From Flavobacterium sp. (GTDB lineage Bacteria > Bacteroidota > Bacteroidia > Flavobacteriales > Flavobacteriaceae): a stretch of DNA of 64,000 nt. The notes beneath the pieces were generated by a model. It had not been told where the DNA came from and made no database searches. It was given only the letters and a program-made list of their open reading frames with translations. The stretch lies in NCBI GenBank assembly GCA_014379405.1, contig JACMLU010000015.1, positions 30,088-94,087 on the forward strand. The letters are read 5' to 3'. The position numbers were made by a program, and so were the translations under genes. Positions 28,448 to 36,514 of this stretch are shown in pieces; within the stretch, counting starts at the first letter, position 1; each line of letters starts with the position of its first letter.

Positions 28448-28595
28448 TAAAAGCAGATTATGAAAAATAATTCTATTATCGGGAAGTACTGTCGGCAATC
28501 GGCTTTATTAAAAAGACTTATTCCAGCAAATAAAAAAAAGAAGAGGATGGTGTAGATATTGTTCATTTATCAATCAGTTCTGATGCTGTTTTAAT

Positions 28596-28725
28596 CTCTA
28601 ATGGTTCAATTCCTCGAGGCTCTGCCTCGGAAAAGGAAAGTTTGAAAACCTAGGTTTTCATAAAGCTAAAAATAAGTTCTTAGCCGATTAATACCTCGGT
28701 GGCTCTGCCACGAGGCAGTTTATTA
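28596..28725 (+). repeat. 130-bp repeat, left arm of an inverted pair
   Basis: This stretch is the reverse complement of 36129-36258 with about three mismatches. Each copy holds small palindromes: CTCGAGG..CCTCGG near one end, AAAACCTAGGTTTT in the middle, and GGTGGC TCT GCCAC near the other. The form (two hairpins flanking a spacer) resembles REP/BIME-type elements. It bounds the 28.7-36.1 kb block on the left. Confidence 0.85.
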
Positions 28726-28887
28726 CTTGCAGATGACTGTAAAAATGGTTATTGACTTTTATTAAAACTGAAATCGTGAACTTTCCTCTTTTTAAAAACA
28801 GTTTCATTAGCGTATCTATCGTATCATTTTTTATTTCATATTTATATAATATGCACAGATACCTATAGGAGATGATGCTAAATTAAA

Positions 28888-29097
28888 AACTTAGCGCAGC
28901 ACCCCAACAGAAACTAATGATCTGTTACATACAAAGCTAGATTTCCGTTTTTGATTATAAAAAAGAGTATTTATATGGCAAAGAATGGGTTACCATAAGG
29001 CCCCATTTTTATCCTATCGATATTGTAAGATTGGATGCAAAAGGAATGTATCAGAACACTATTTCCGCTGTAAAAAAGGGGGGTGGTAATTTATAGT
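28888..29097 (+). pseudogene. M1-family aminopeptidase, N-terminal fragment
   Basis: One frame reads STPTETNDLLHTKLDFRF; after a one-base shift the next frame reads DYKKEYLYGKEWVTIRPHFYP, then DIVRLDAKGMYQNTISAVKK and a stop at 29095. This matches the first 70 or so residues of Bacteroidota M1 peptidases (TNDLVHTKLDVRFDY, YGKEWVTLKPHFYPTD, LDAKGM). The catalytic domain is absent. The gene is broken by a frameshift and truncation immediately before the first OMPLA gene. The remaining DNA of 28448-28887, outside the repeat, shows nothing recognisable. Confidence 0.7.
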
Positions 29098-29115
29098 GCT
29101 TAAAAAGAAAAAATT

Positions 29116-30021
29116 ATGAAAAATTATTTCACAATATCAATACAAATATTAGTTATTTTTTTATTTACAACCTCTACTTTAAGGGGACAATCATCGTCGA
29201 TTTTTAAGAAATTCGATTCGTATCAGACGCTCACACAAATATGGGAATTGGATACAGACAGTAATAGTGAGACCTTTTTGATAACGGCCTATAAACCTAC
29301 TTACATTATGCCATTTCGGTTTTCTAGTCATAGGCGAGAAGTCAATTTTGAAGTGGTGCCTTCTGCCGACGTTGCAACTGAAGAAGAAATTGAGCTAAAT
29401 AATGTAGAAGCTACTATGCAGTTCAGTTTTAAAACCAAATTAGCCCAAAGAATTTTCGGGAATGGTGCTTTATGGTTGGGGTACACCCAAAAGTCGTACT
29501 GGCAAGTTTATAATGCGAAATTTTCAAGACCTTTTAGGGAAACGAATTATGAACCTGAAATTATTTTTAACTATCCTGTGCAGTTTAATTTATTAAAGAC
29601 TAAAATGCTTGGGTTTGGATTTAATCATCAGTCAAATGGAAGGGAAGGACATAAATTTACACGGAGTTGGAACCGATTTATCATACAAGCAGGCTTTGAG
29701 GATAAACAGTGGAGTTTACTTGTTAGAACATGGATAGCAGCGGAAATTTCTGAAAATCCCGATATCAAAGATTATATGGGTAGAGCTGATGCCACTTTTA
29801 ATTATAGACTAAAGAAACATTTATTTACATTAAAGGGACAACATTCTTTACGATTAGGGGATGATAATCAAGGTAGTATCGAAGTAGATTGGGCTTTTCC
29901 TATATACGGAAACCTAAAAGGTTATGCTCAGTTTTTTCACGGGTATGGAGATGCTATGATAGATTACAATCAAATACATACCATTGCGGGAATTGGGATT
30001 GTATTTGAGGGAACCTTATAA
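29116..30021 (+). CDS. pldA: Outer-membrane phospholipase A, copy 1
   Basis: 301 residues with a signal peptide (to LRGQ). OMPLA hydrolyses phospholipids that flip into the outer leaflet of the outer membrane. The catalytic segment FNHQSNG gives His171 and Ser173, and RSWNR gives Asn186, the same arrangement as E. coli PldA. The C-terminal strands end in an IGIVF segment. It is over 90 percent identical to copy 2 at 36515-37420. It faces a YceI gene across a shared bidirectional terminator. Confidence 0.93.
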   Translation: MKNYFTISIQILVIFLFTTSTLRGQSSSIFKKFDSYQTLTQIWELDTDSNSETFLITAYKPTYIMPFRFSSHRREVNFEVVPSADVATEEEIELNNVEATMQFSFKTKLAQRIFGNGALWLGYTQKSYWQVYNAKFSRPFRETNYEPEIIFNYPVQFNLLKTKMLGFGFNHQSNGREGHKFTRSWNRFIIQAGFEDKQWSLLVRTWIAAEISENPDIKDYMGRADATFNYRLKKHLFTLKGQHSLRLGDDNQGSIEVDWAFPIYGNLKGYAQFFHGYGDAMIDYNQIHTIAGIGIVFEGTL

Positions 30022-30041
30022 AAATTGGTTGTTTTTGTAAT

Positions 30042-30088
30042 AAAAAAAAACGCTGTACATATTTGTTAAGATACGTACAGCGCTTTTT
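30042..30088. terminator. Bidirectional terminator between pldA and the YceI gene
   Basis: CGCTGTAC (30051-30058) pairs with GTACAGCG (30075-30082), with an A tract before and a T tract after, so it can stop transcription from both sides. Confidence 0.85.
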
Positions 30089-30105
30089 CAATGATTAATA
30101 ATCCC

Positions 30106-30639
30106 TTATTGTTTGATGAATTGTAATTCAAAGTTTAATTTAATTTCTTCACCAACTAAGACTCCTCCAGTTTCTAAAGCTGAGTTCCAGTTTAATCCCC
30201 AATCTTTTCGGTTAATTTTTCCGGTGATTGAAAACCCTGCTTTGGTGTTTCCCCATGGATCTTTTGCCAAACCTCCAAATTCAGTATTCAATTGAACTGG
30301 TTTTGTGATTCCGTGAAGTGTCAAATCTCCAGTTAATTCAAATTCTCCCTCATCGATTTTTGAAAAACTGGTAGAGGCGAAAGTAATTTCTGGAAAGGTA
30401 GCAGCATTAAAGAAATCCGCACTTAATAAATGAGCATCGCGATCTTTATTTCCTGTAGTAATCGAATCTGTTATTCCTTGAAAACTGAATTTAGCATTAT
30501 CAAAACTATCTGATTCTGTTTCTACAGAAGCATCAAATTTTGTAAAATTTCCGGATACATTAGTAAACATCATGTGTTTAACTTTAAATCCAATTTCTGA
30601 GTGCGCTGGGTCTAAAGCCCAAGTCGTTTTTGTTGACAT
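30106..30639 (-). CDS. YceI-family lipocalin-like protein
   Basis: 177 residues, no signal peptide. YceI proteins are beta barrels that bind polyprenoid lipids (quinone-like tails) and are induced by stress. TTWALDPAHSEIGFKVKHMM, the ADFFNAATFPEITFAST segment and LTLHGITKPVQLNTEF are all diagnostic. It is followed on the same strand by the pirin gene's 3' neighbourhood (pirin lies upstream, 26 bp apart), suggesting a pirin-YceI operon. A 140-bp copy of its 3' end survives at 38142-38281. A second, diverged YceI lies at 51969. Confidence 0.92.
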   Translation of the reverse strand: MSTKTTWALDPAHSEIGFKVKHMMFTNVSGNFTKFDASVETESDSFDNAKFSFQGITDSITTGNKDRDAHLLSADFFNAATFPEITFASTSFSKIDEGEFELTGDLTLHGITKPVQLNTEFGGLAKDPWGNTKAGFSITGKINRKDWGLNWNSALETGGVLVGEEIKLNFELQFIKQ

Positions 30640-30665
30640 TTTTTTTTATTGTTATTATTAATATA

Positions 30666-31541
30666 TTACATTGAGATTGGTACTTCCATCAATAGTATTT
30701 CGGTATTATCCTCGCTGGAAGTAAAAGTTAATTCTTTTGTATTCCAAACTCCTAAACCATCGCGGGTATTTAAATTTTGATCTGCTATCATAGCCGACCC
30801 TTTTATGATGAAGATGTAAACTCCATTATTCGGTTTTTTTATGGTGTATTTGGCACTTATATTTTGATCAAATGTTCCTAAATGAAACCAAGCATCCTGA
30901 TGAATCCAAACCCCTTCATCGTCTGGACTTGGAGAAAGAATTTGTTGGAATTTGTTTTTTCTTTCTTCTGTATTTAATGTGATTTGGTCGTATCGTGGTG
31001 TTACATTTTTTTTATTTGGGTATACCCAGATCTGTAAAAATTTTACCAACTGATTGTCATTTTTGTTGAATTCACTATGAAAAATTCCCGTTCCGGCACT
31101 CATCGTTTGAATATCGCCTTTTTTGATTACAGTGGTATTTCCCATACTGTCTTTATGTTCCAAATCGCCTTCCAATGGAATACTGATAATTTCCATATTG
31201 TCATGAGGATGTGTGCCAAAACCCTTTCCTGCATCCACACGGTCATCATTTAAAACCCGTAATACCCCAAAATGCATTCGTTCCGGATTATAGTAATTGG
31301 CAAAACTAAACGTCTGATGGCTTTCAAGCCAACCGTGATTTGCCAATCCTCTTGTATCAGCTTTATGCAAAATGGTGTTTTCCATTAGTAGTGACTCGGA
31401 ATTTGGTAAATGATTGAACCCTAATATTTCAAGAGGCTGAATTTCATCAATATCATTTCGCAAAATATTTCCTAATGCCGCAGTTGCTGCAAACATTCCG
31501 GTACCGAAGATTCCTTTCTTAATAAAATCTTTTCTATCCAT
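30666..31541 (-). CDS. Pirin-family protein with an N-terminal export-like segment
   Basis: 291 residues. The bicupin pirin core has HGWLESHQTFSFANYYNPE, GKGFGTHPHDNMEIISIPLEG and MSAGTGIFHSEFN, retaining the metal-binding His set. Bacterial pirins can act as quercetin dioxygenases or redox-responsive binders. Residues 1-24 (MDRKDFIKKGIFGTGMFAATAALG) look like a Tat-related signal but have only a KK pair rather than RR. Two TTGnnCTAGnnCAA palindromes lie just upstream. It pairs with YceI downstream, a combination that fits quinone or polyphenol stress. Confidence 0.9.
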   Translation of the reverse strand: MDRKDFIKKGIFGTGMFAATAALGNILRNDIDEIQPLEILGFNHLPNSESLLMENTILHKADTRGLANHGWLESHQTFSFANYYNPERMHFGVLRVLNDDRVDAGKGFGTHPHDNMEIISIPLEGDLEHKDSMGNTTVIKKGDIQTMSAGTGIFHSEFNKNDNQLVKFLQIWVYPNKKNVTPRYDQITLNTEERKNKFQQILSPSPDDEGVWIHQDAWFHLGTFDQNISAKYTIKKPNNGVYIFIIKGSAMIADQNLNTRDGLGVWNTKELTFTSSEDNTEILLMEVPISM

Positions 31542-31596
31542 GGTTGTTAGTATTTAGTTTATAGTACAAATTTCGGTAGGTTTCAATTCCTATGCA

Positions 31597-31610
31597 TTGA
31601 ACTAGGACAA
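31597..31610 (-). promoter_or_regulatory. Palindromic operator-like site, upstream of pirin
   Basis: TTGAACTAGGACAA fits TTGnnCTAGnnCAA and continues into GAAATG. It lies 56 bp before the pirin start. Identical or close copies occur at 31696, 32709 and 35032. Confidence 0.65.
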
Positions 31611-31636
31611 GAAATGATTGTTTTGTATTTTCTAAA

Positions 31637-31697
31637 TAAAAAAATGCTTCACGACAATTCCGATACAAAATTAGATCGGATAGTATTGTAAAGCATT
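31637..31697 (-). terminator. Terminator after the Crp/Fnr gene (minus strand)
   Basis: Long imperfect inverted repeat: AATGCTTCACGACAATTCCG pairs with CGGATAGTATTGTAAAGCATT-type arm across ACAAAATTAG. Read on the minus strand it is followed by a run of seven T. It would stop transcription from the Crp gene before pirin. Confidence 0.7.
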
Positions 31698-31709
31698 GAA
31701 CTAGGACAA
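31696..31709 (-). promoter_or_regulatory. Second palindromic operator-like site between Crp and pirin genes
   Basis: TTGAACTAGGACAA, identical to the site at 31597 and 99 bp away, inside a 23-base direct repeat (GCATTGAACTAGGACAAGAA plus ATG). It partly overlaps the end of the terminator stem. Confidence 0.6.
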
Positions 31710-31719
31710 GAAATGAAAC

Positions 31720-32298
31720 TTACTGCTTGGCTAGTTTCGTTCGAACTTTGCTTAAAAATTCTGCTGAAATCCCAAGATAGGAAGCGATGTAATGCTGTGC
31801 GACCCGTTGAGGTATGCTTGGGTAAAGTTTTATAAATTCTAAATACTTTTCCTGCGCCGATTTGGCAATGGTATCAATAAGTCTATTCTGCATAGCAGAA
31901 AGATTTCTTTGTATTAATAACCTAAAAATACGTTCAAATTTGGGAACTTTCTGCAAAAGCATTTCTTTGGTTTCGGGAGTTAGCATCAATAATTGGCAAT
32001 CTTCGAGAGTTTCTATGAATAATTTGCTTGGTTTTTTTTCGTGAAAACTCGCGATATCGCTTATCCACCAATCTTCTACGGCAAATTGAACAATTACTTC
32101 GAATCCATTTTCATTAATGTAATATTTACGAATACAGCCTTTTAGAATGTAAGCTTCAAAGTTGCAAATTTCACCTTCTTGCAATAATAGTGTCTTTTTG
32201 GGTACTTCTTTATACTGCAATATAGAATTGAAATACTCTATTTCGTCGGGTGTAAATTCATTCTTTTTGCAAACATTAGTATTAATTGATTCAAACAT
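31720..32298 (-). CDS. Crp/Fnr-family regulator (cNMP-binding), A
   Basis: 192 residues. The N-terminal cyclic-nucleotide-type jelly roll (LLLQEGEICNFEAYILKGCIRKYYI, VQFAVEDWWISDIASFHEK) is followed by a C-terminal HTH (VAQHYIASYLGISAEFLSKVR). This Bacteroidota subgroup lacks the phosphate-binding arginine set of true cAMP receptors, so the signal is uncertain. A 274-bp degraded copy of residues about 45-137 lies at 38283-38556. It is upstream of pirin and YceI but separated from them by a terminator. Confidence 0.88.
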   Translation of the reverse strand: MFESINTNVCKKNEFTPDEIEYFNSILQYKEVPKKTLLLQEGEICNFEAYILKGCIRKYYINENGFEVIVQFAVEDWWISDIASFHEKKPSKLFIETLEDCQLLMLTPETKEMLLQKVPKFERIFRLLIQRNLSAMQNRLIDTIAKSAQEKYLEFIKLYPSIPQRVAQHYIASYLGISAEFLSKVRTKLAKQ

Positions 32299-32323
32299 AT
32301 CAGGAAAATTAATGGATTAGAAT

Positions 32324-32659
32324 TTAATCTTGATTTTTAGATAATTTTCTTTTTCTTCGATGTTCCAAAGCTTCTATGATTTCACATTTCAGTAATCCGC
32401 TTCCGCCACCATAGTGTTCTATTATTTCAATATCGGGTTGCTGTTCTCTAAAAAATTCCTGTATTTCTATTTCAGATTCTAAATCAATACCTGAGCTTAG
32501 TAGGACAATATCCAAAAGGTTATGTTTAAAATAGTCCTTAGCGGTTTCTTCTTCGGTAAAACCTATGGCATTCCAATCTTCGTCTGCATTCACAAGACGT
32601 AACAGAATTTCCAGTATGGATTCATTTTTACCGAGTATTAAAAATTCAAGTTTTTTCAT
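32324..32659 (-). CDS. Small receiver-like protein, unknown function
   Basis: 111 residues. LEFLILGKNESILEILLRLVN at the start, TEEETAKDYFKHNLLDIVLLSSGI in the middle and a terminal basic helix suggest a degenerate response-regulator receiver fold: the IVLLSSG strand aligns with the phosphoacceptor strand, but the Asp is replaced. Similar short proteins occur in Flavobacterium. It lies 26 bp upstream of the Crp gene on the same strand, so they may be co-transcribed. A weaker copy of the TTGnnCTAGnnCAA site lies 50 bp upstream of its start. Confidence 0.65.
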   Translation of the reverse strand: MKKLEFLILGKNESILEILLRLVNADEDWNAIGFTEEETAKDYFKHNLLDIVLLSSGIDLESEIEIQEFFREQQPDIEIIEHYGGGSGLLKCEIIEALEHRRKRKLSKNQD

Positions 32660-32708
32660 AGCTACATAAATTGAAACACAAAATTAACTCACAATTAATT
32701 AATTACTC

Positions 32709-32722
32709 TTAATCTAGAATAA
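32709..32722 (-). promoter_or_regulatory. Weaker copy of the CTAG palindrome
   Basis: TTAATCTAGAATAA fits TTAnnCTAGnnTAA and, like the stronger sites, runs into GAAATG. It lies 50 bp upstream of the gene starting at 32659. Confidence 0.45.
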
Positions 32723-32757
32723 GAAATGCTTAGTGAAGCTATTTCACTTCCGTAAAT

Positions 32758-32991
32758 TTAATTAATTATTGGTATTGGAGATAGATAATCAATAGTATCG
32801 TCAGTCCAAATTCCAATATCATGAAATACACTGGCAATAGCATACTTTTCGATGTTACTTTCATCAGAATCCATTAATTGGCAATTTAAAAACACCCGAT
32901 AGACATGATTTCTATAACGTTCGTAATCCTCACCAATTATAGGTTTGTATATCTGAAATAAGTTTTCAATGGTTTGATTTGAATAGTCCAT
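32758..32991 (-). pseudogene. HD-domain hydrolase, C-terminally truncated
   Basis: 77 residues: ENLFQIYKPIIGEDYERYRNHVYRVF, then AIASVFHDIGIWTDDTIDYL, which contains the HD pair. Full-length relatives continue for a further 100 residues after the DYL segment with the remaining metal ligand; here the frame ends nine residues later. The intact N-terminus and abrupt end indicate a truncated gene. It lies 12 bp downstream of the cupin gene, at the end of the VOC-hydrolase-cupin operon. Confidence 0.65.
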
Positions 32992-33003
32992 TTTAAAAAG
33001 GGA

Positions 33004-33363
33004 TTATTTTAGAGTTACGAAAATCGATGATCTAACAGCCTTTTTAAGGTTTCGGGTACGATGTCCTTTTCCAAAAGTATCTTCCACAAGTAAAACGTTT
33101 CCTGGTTCAAATATTCTTTTTTCTCCTAAAGAGGTTTCTATTTCAATGGTTCCATCTTGCAAAATAATATATTGTCTTGCTGGAGCCTGATGGAAGTCGT
33201 AATCATAAGTTGCATTTACTTTTCTAAAAATAATACCTGCAACATCTTGTATTTCGGATAGAAAACCAATTTCACCGCTTTCTTTGAGCGAGATTTTAAT
33301 ATCCTCAAAATGACTTTCTCCCGCAGCATCAGCAAATATTCGTGTTATTGCATAGTATTCCAT
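33004..33363 (-). CDS. Small cupin protein
   Basis: 119 residues, one cupin barrel. QAPARQYIILQDGTIEIETS, EKRIFEPGNVLLVEDTFGKGH and a final HRTRN strand give the two cupin motifs; the His/Glu metal set is partial. The residues ESHFEDIKISLKESGEIGFLS at the N-terminus are typical of a Flavobacterium cupin group. It is third in a minus-strand run after the VOC dioxygenase and the MhqD-like hydrolase (43 bp after the latter) and probably shares their transcript. Confidence 0.8.
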   Translation of the reverse strand: MEYYAITRIFADAAGESHFEDIKISLKESGEIGFLSEIQDVAGIIFRKVNATYDYDFHQAPARQYIILQDGTIEIETSLGEKRIFEPGNVLLVEDTFGKGHRTRNLKKAVRSSIFVTLK

Positions 33364-33405
33364 TTTACTGCATAGTTTGATTATTGTTTATCTTAAAAAT
33401 GTCTT

Positions 33406-34029
33406 TCAAAAGTTGGTTTTAAACCATTCAACAGATAGGTCTACATCTTCTTGGGTTAAATTATGTCCAGTATTTATTTCATAAAAAGAAACATCGAAGT
33501 TGTTATCATTTAATATTTTAAGAAACTCATTGGTATCTTCAACATTGATAGTTGGATCATTTTTTCCAGAAGAGAAAAATAAAGGTGTGTTTTTTTTACT
33601 TTTTCCATTCTGAATGTTTCTGAAAGGCTGCATCGGTCGGTATAATATCGCACCAATCAAAAAATCAGGATGAAGAATTAAAGTGGATCCCGCAATATTT
33701 GCTCCGTTCGAATAACCTAAAGCAATGATTTTGGAACTGTCAAAACCTTCTTTTTCCGCAATTTCATTTAGGAAATGGACCATTTCGTGGGTTCTGAATT
33801 CTAAATCTTTTTCATCAAAAATACCCATTCCAAGTCTTTTAAAAAATCGTGGCATTCCATTTTCATGTACATTTCCACGCAGACTTAAAATATTGACATC
33901 ATCGCCAAAATTTTTTGCTAATGGTACTAAATCATGCTCATTTCCGCCAGTTCCATGCAAGAGCAAAAGTGTTTTTGCGCTTGCATTTCCGGTGCCTTTA
34001 AATATATAGTGCATTGGTTGAAAGTCCAT
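33406..34029 (-). CDS. Alpha/beta hydrolase, phospholipase/carboxylesterase type (MhqD-like)
   Basis: 207 residues, cytoplasmic. HGTGGNEHDLVPLA, LSLRGNVHENGMPRFFKRL, the nucleophile elbow GYSNGA (Ser about 117), SSGKNDPTI and NTGHNL (His) match MhqD-type hydrolases. In Bacillus and Staphylococcus, MhqD is encoded beside a ring-cleaving VOC dioxygenase and induced by quinones. Here the VOC dioxygenase gene lies 6 bp upstream, so this is a Bacteroidota version of the same pair. Substrate unknown. Confidence 0.9.
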   Translation of the reverse strand: MDFQPMHYIFKGTGNASAKTLLLLHGTGGNEHDLVPLAKNFGDDVNILSLRGNVHENGMPRFFKRLGMGIFDEKDLEFRTHEMVHFLNEIAEKEGFDSSKIIALGYSNGANIAGSTLILHPDFLIGAILYRPMQPFRNIQNGKSKKNTPLFFSSGKNDPTINVEDTNEFLKILNDNNFDVSFYEINTGHNLTQEDVDLSVEWFKTNF

Positions 34030-34035
34030 ACTAAA

Positions 34036-34974
34036 TTAATTTATTTTTACTAAATGTTTTTCAATTTCTTCTCTACGACTCTCGTATTGAGGAGGTAATT
34101 TTAAATCCTTTCCTAAATTTTCGAGCGTTTCATCAACTGTAAATCCTGGATTATCGGTTGCTATTTCAAAAAGAACACCTCCAGGTTCTCTAAAATAAAG
34201 CGAATGAAAATATTGACGGTCAATTTGGGGTGTTATCCCTAATCCTAAAGCGTCTATTTTTTCACGGAAGTGCATTAGAATTTCATCATTTTTTACTCTA
34301 AAAGCCACATGATGTACAGAACCATTAGCCACATGACCCCTTTTTTCATCTGCTAATTCTACTAAATCTACTATAGCCGCATTTTCGACAGTATCGGTTG
34401 CATAACGGAAACGATTTACATCCTGTTCGATTAATTGGTACCCAAACACATCAGTCAAAATAGCTGCAGTTGCTTTGATATTGGTAAGTGTTAAAGTAAT
34501 ATTATGGAATCCTTTGAGCGCATTATCTGCTTTTATTTCATCTGTTTCCCAAGGTATACGGTTGTCAGCCGTTTTAGATTCTATTAATTCTAGTTTCAAT
34601 CCGTCTGGATCTAAAAATGAAACGTATCGCTCTCCAAATTTTTTAGAAGGTTTGTTGTAAATTACATTGTGTTGATCCAAACGTTTCTCCCAAAAATCTA
34701 AACTTCCTTTTGGAACAGAATAACCAATTTCTGTAGCCATTCCTGATCCTTTTCTTCCTTGCTGAATTCCTTCTCCCCAAGGGAAAAAAGTTAAAATGGT
34801 TCCTGCACTTCCTATTTCATCCCCAAAATAAAAATGATACGTTCCCGGATCGTCAAAATTGACTGTTTTTTTTATAAATCGCAAACCTAGAATTTTAGAA
34901 TAAAAATTGAAATTACGTTTGGCATCCCCTGCAATTGCTGTAATATGATGAATGCCTAAGATTTTATTTTCCAT
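34036..34974 (-). CDS. Ring-cleaving dioxygenase, VOC family (MhqO/MhqA-like)
   Basis: I start it at 34974 (MENKILGIHHITAIAGD), since family members begin there; the open frame reaches 35004. The 312-residue protein has two VOC units: IHHITAIAGDAKRNFNFYSKILG with a first metal His, and GFHNITLTLTNIKATAAILT with HHVAF and VLFEIATDNPGF. Such enzymes act on catechol- or quinol-like compounds with Fe(II). It opens an operon with the MhqD-like hydrolase and a cupin. The CTAG palindrome at 35032 lies 58 bp upstream and is a candidate operator. Confidence 0.92.
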   Translation of the reverse strand: MENKILGIHHITAIAGDAKRNFNFYSKILGLRFIKKTVNFDDPGTYHFYFGDEIGSAGTILTFFPWGEGIQQGRKGSGMATEIGYSVPKGSLDFWEKRLDQHNVIYNKPSKKFGERYVSFLDPDGLKLELIESKTADNRIPWETDEIKADNALKGFHNITLTLTNIKATAAILTDVFGYQLIEQDVNRFRYATDTVENAAIVDLVELADEKRGHVANGSVHHVAFRVKNDEILMHFREKIDALGLGITPQIDRQYFHSLYFREPGGVLFEIATDNPGFTVDETLENLGKDLKLPPQYESRREEIEKHLVKIN

Positions 34975-35031
34975 GATATGAGTTTTAAAATATTTATATA
35001 ACAAATTTATGTTGTTTAAAAAGCTTTTACA

Positions 35032-35045
35032 TTGAACTAGAACAA
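35032..35045 (-). promoter_or_regulatory. Palindromic operator-like site upstream of the VOC operon
   Basis: TTGAACTAGAACAA fits TTGnnCTAGnnCAA, followed by GAAAAA. Same orientation and nearly the same distance to the start (58 bp) as the pirin site at 31597. Confidence 0.65.
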
Positions 35046-35856
35046 GAAAAATTAGTCATTTTTAATAATTCAATTTTAGCTTAAATATTATATTGATACT
35101 GAGCAAATTTATAATCATTTTTAAAAGTTGGCATTGAATTAAAACATCAAAAACAAAATTTCCTAGTATTTAAAACCAAAAAATGTCATTTAAAATGTCA
35201 TTTGTTTATGTTCTAACTAATAATAAATCTTAGTTAATTTATTGTATACTGTCAATTCAATAAAAAAATAGTTTGCTTGTAAGTAGATCAAATTTGTTTT
35301 CTAAATGATTTATCGTGTTTTTCTATTATTAATTAGTTTAAAATATCGTTTTAGTTTATATTTAAACCGAAACAAGAACCATACTTAATTTTTAATAGTC
35401 TATAATTCAGTTATTTAAAATATTTTTTAAATATTTTTTTAGCGAAATGTCGATATTTTGAAGAATTAAGAAACGATATAAAACGAAAAGAGTTTTGAAA
35501 GTCAATGTAAAAATCAATTCTATATTCTTTTGATGCAAAAAAAGGGTTGTTTCGTTTTGGCGAGAATTCTAATTTGGTATAAGGATAATTTTTTGGAGGT
35601 TTTTCCGAGTTTATATCAATCCGTTTTAAAGTAATTTAAAAAATTTTGAAAATCGGTTAATACGTTTTCGAACTTCTGCAAACTTCAATTTCAAAATTTG
35701 AAAATACTTTTAAGATGGTTTATAATTTTTCCCTAATTCTAGTTGATAATTATTCAATATTGTTTCACTCGATTATTTGTAATAAACGGACTCATATAAA
35801 AATTTTATGAATTCCGCTTTTATACTTCTCTAAATACATTCTTTACAAGCCAATAA
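35046..35856. other. Very A+T-rich non-coding stretch
   Basis: About 810 bp without a recognisable gene or gene fragment in either strand. It separates the VOC operon from the GAF gene fragment. A weak TTGAATTAAAACAT resemblance to the CTAG palindrome at 35135 lacks the core and is not counted. Confidence 0.4.
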
Positions 35857-36135
35857 AGTTTATATCTTCTATTCCATTTCTAAATTCTGGAAATGGAGCT
35901 ATTTCCTTCAGCAATGCTTTGGCATAATTAGAGCGATAATCTATATTGGTCGCAGCAATTTCCTCTAAATTTTCAATCAATTTATGAAATGAAATTAGGG
36001 CTTTGAACGGACTTTCAGTAAATGGATTATTGCTCATAGTAGAATCATTATATCTAGAGTGCAAAATTACGAATAAAGAGATTGTGTTTTTCGATTTTAA
36101 TGTGATGTTTTGAAGTCTTTTTTTGCGGTAATAAA
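35857..36135 (-). pseudogene. Duplicated 5' end of the GAF gene with its promoter region
   Basis: This stretch repeats 13088-13370 at well over 90 percent identity. It encodes the first 61 residues or so of the 789-residue GAF protein (MSNNPFTESPFKALISFHKL...), ends at INFI and then loses homology. About 95 bp of upstream DNA are copied too, and homology stops at the right-hand 130-bp repeat. The copy cannot make a functional protein. Confidence 0.9.
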
Positions 36136-36258
36136 GTACCTCGGGGCAGAGCCACCGAGGTATTAATCGGCTAAGAACTTATTTTTAGCTTTATGAAAAC
36201 CTAGGTTTTCAAACTTTCCTTTTCCGAGGCAGAGCCTCGAGGAATTGAACCATTAGAG
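36129..36258 (-). repeat. 130-bp repeat, right arm of an inverted pair
   Basis: Reverse complement of 28596-28725 with about three mismatches. It joins directly to the duplicated GAF 5' region on its left side. Internal hairpins are the same as in the left arm. Confidence 0.85.
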
Positions 36259-36392
36259 AATAAAAGAAATGTACAGGGATAGTATGGAAGGATTATGAAA
36301 GGAAAATTAATTTATTAATATTAGTGTGAAATTATCTAAACAACTTGATTTTTAGAGATGTAAAATTAACATAAGTTTAACTTCTTGATTAA

Positions 36393-36420
36393 AGAAACGA
36401 ACGTTTTGTTATTTTAACTT
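36393..36420 (+). promoter_or_regulatory. Degenerate copy of the TetR operator/promoter
   Basis: AAACGAACGTTT followed by TGTTATT and TTAACTTGCC parallels the core AACGAACGTT, CGTTATT and ATCTTTGCC of the operator at 13451-13486. It lies about 95 bp upstream of the second OMPLA gene. The outer arms no longer pair well, so binding is uncertain. Confidence 0.35.
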
Positions 36421-36514
36421 GCCTAATAATTTGGTAATTAACGGATTAAATACTATTCTGACAATATGATTTGGATTGCCAAATTGTTTTTATATAATTT
36501 AAAAAAGAGAAATC

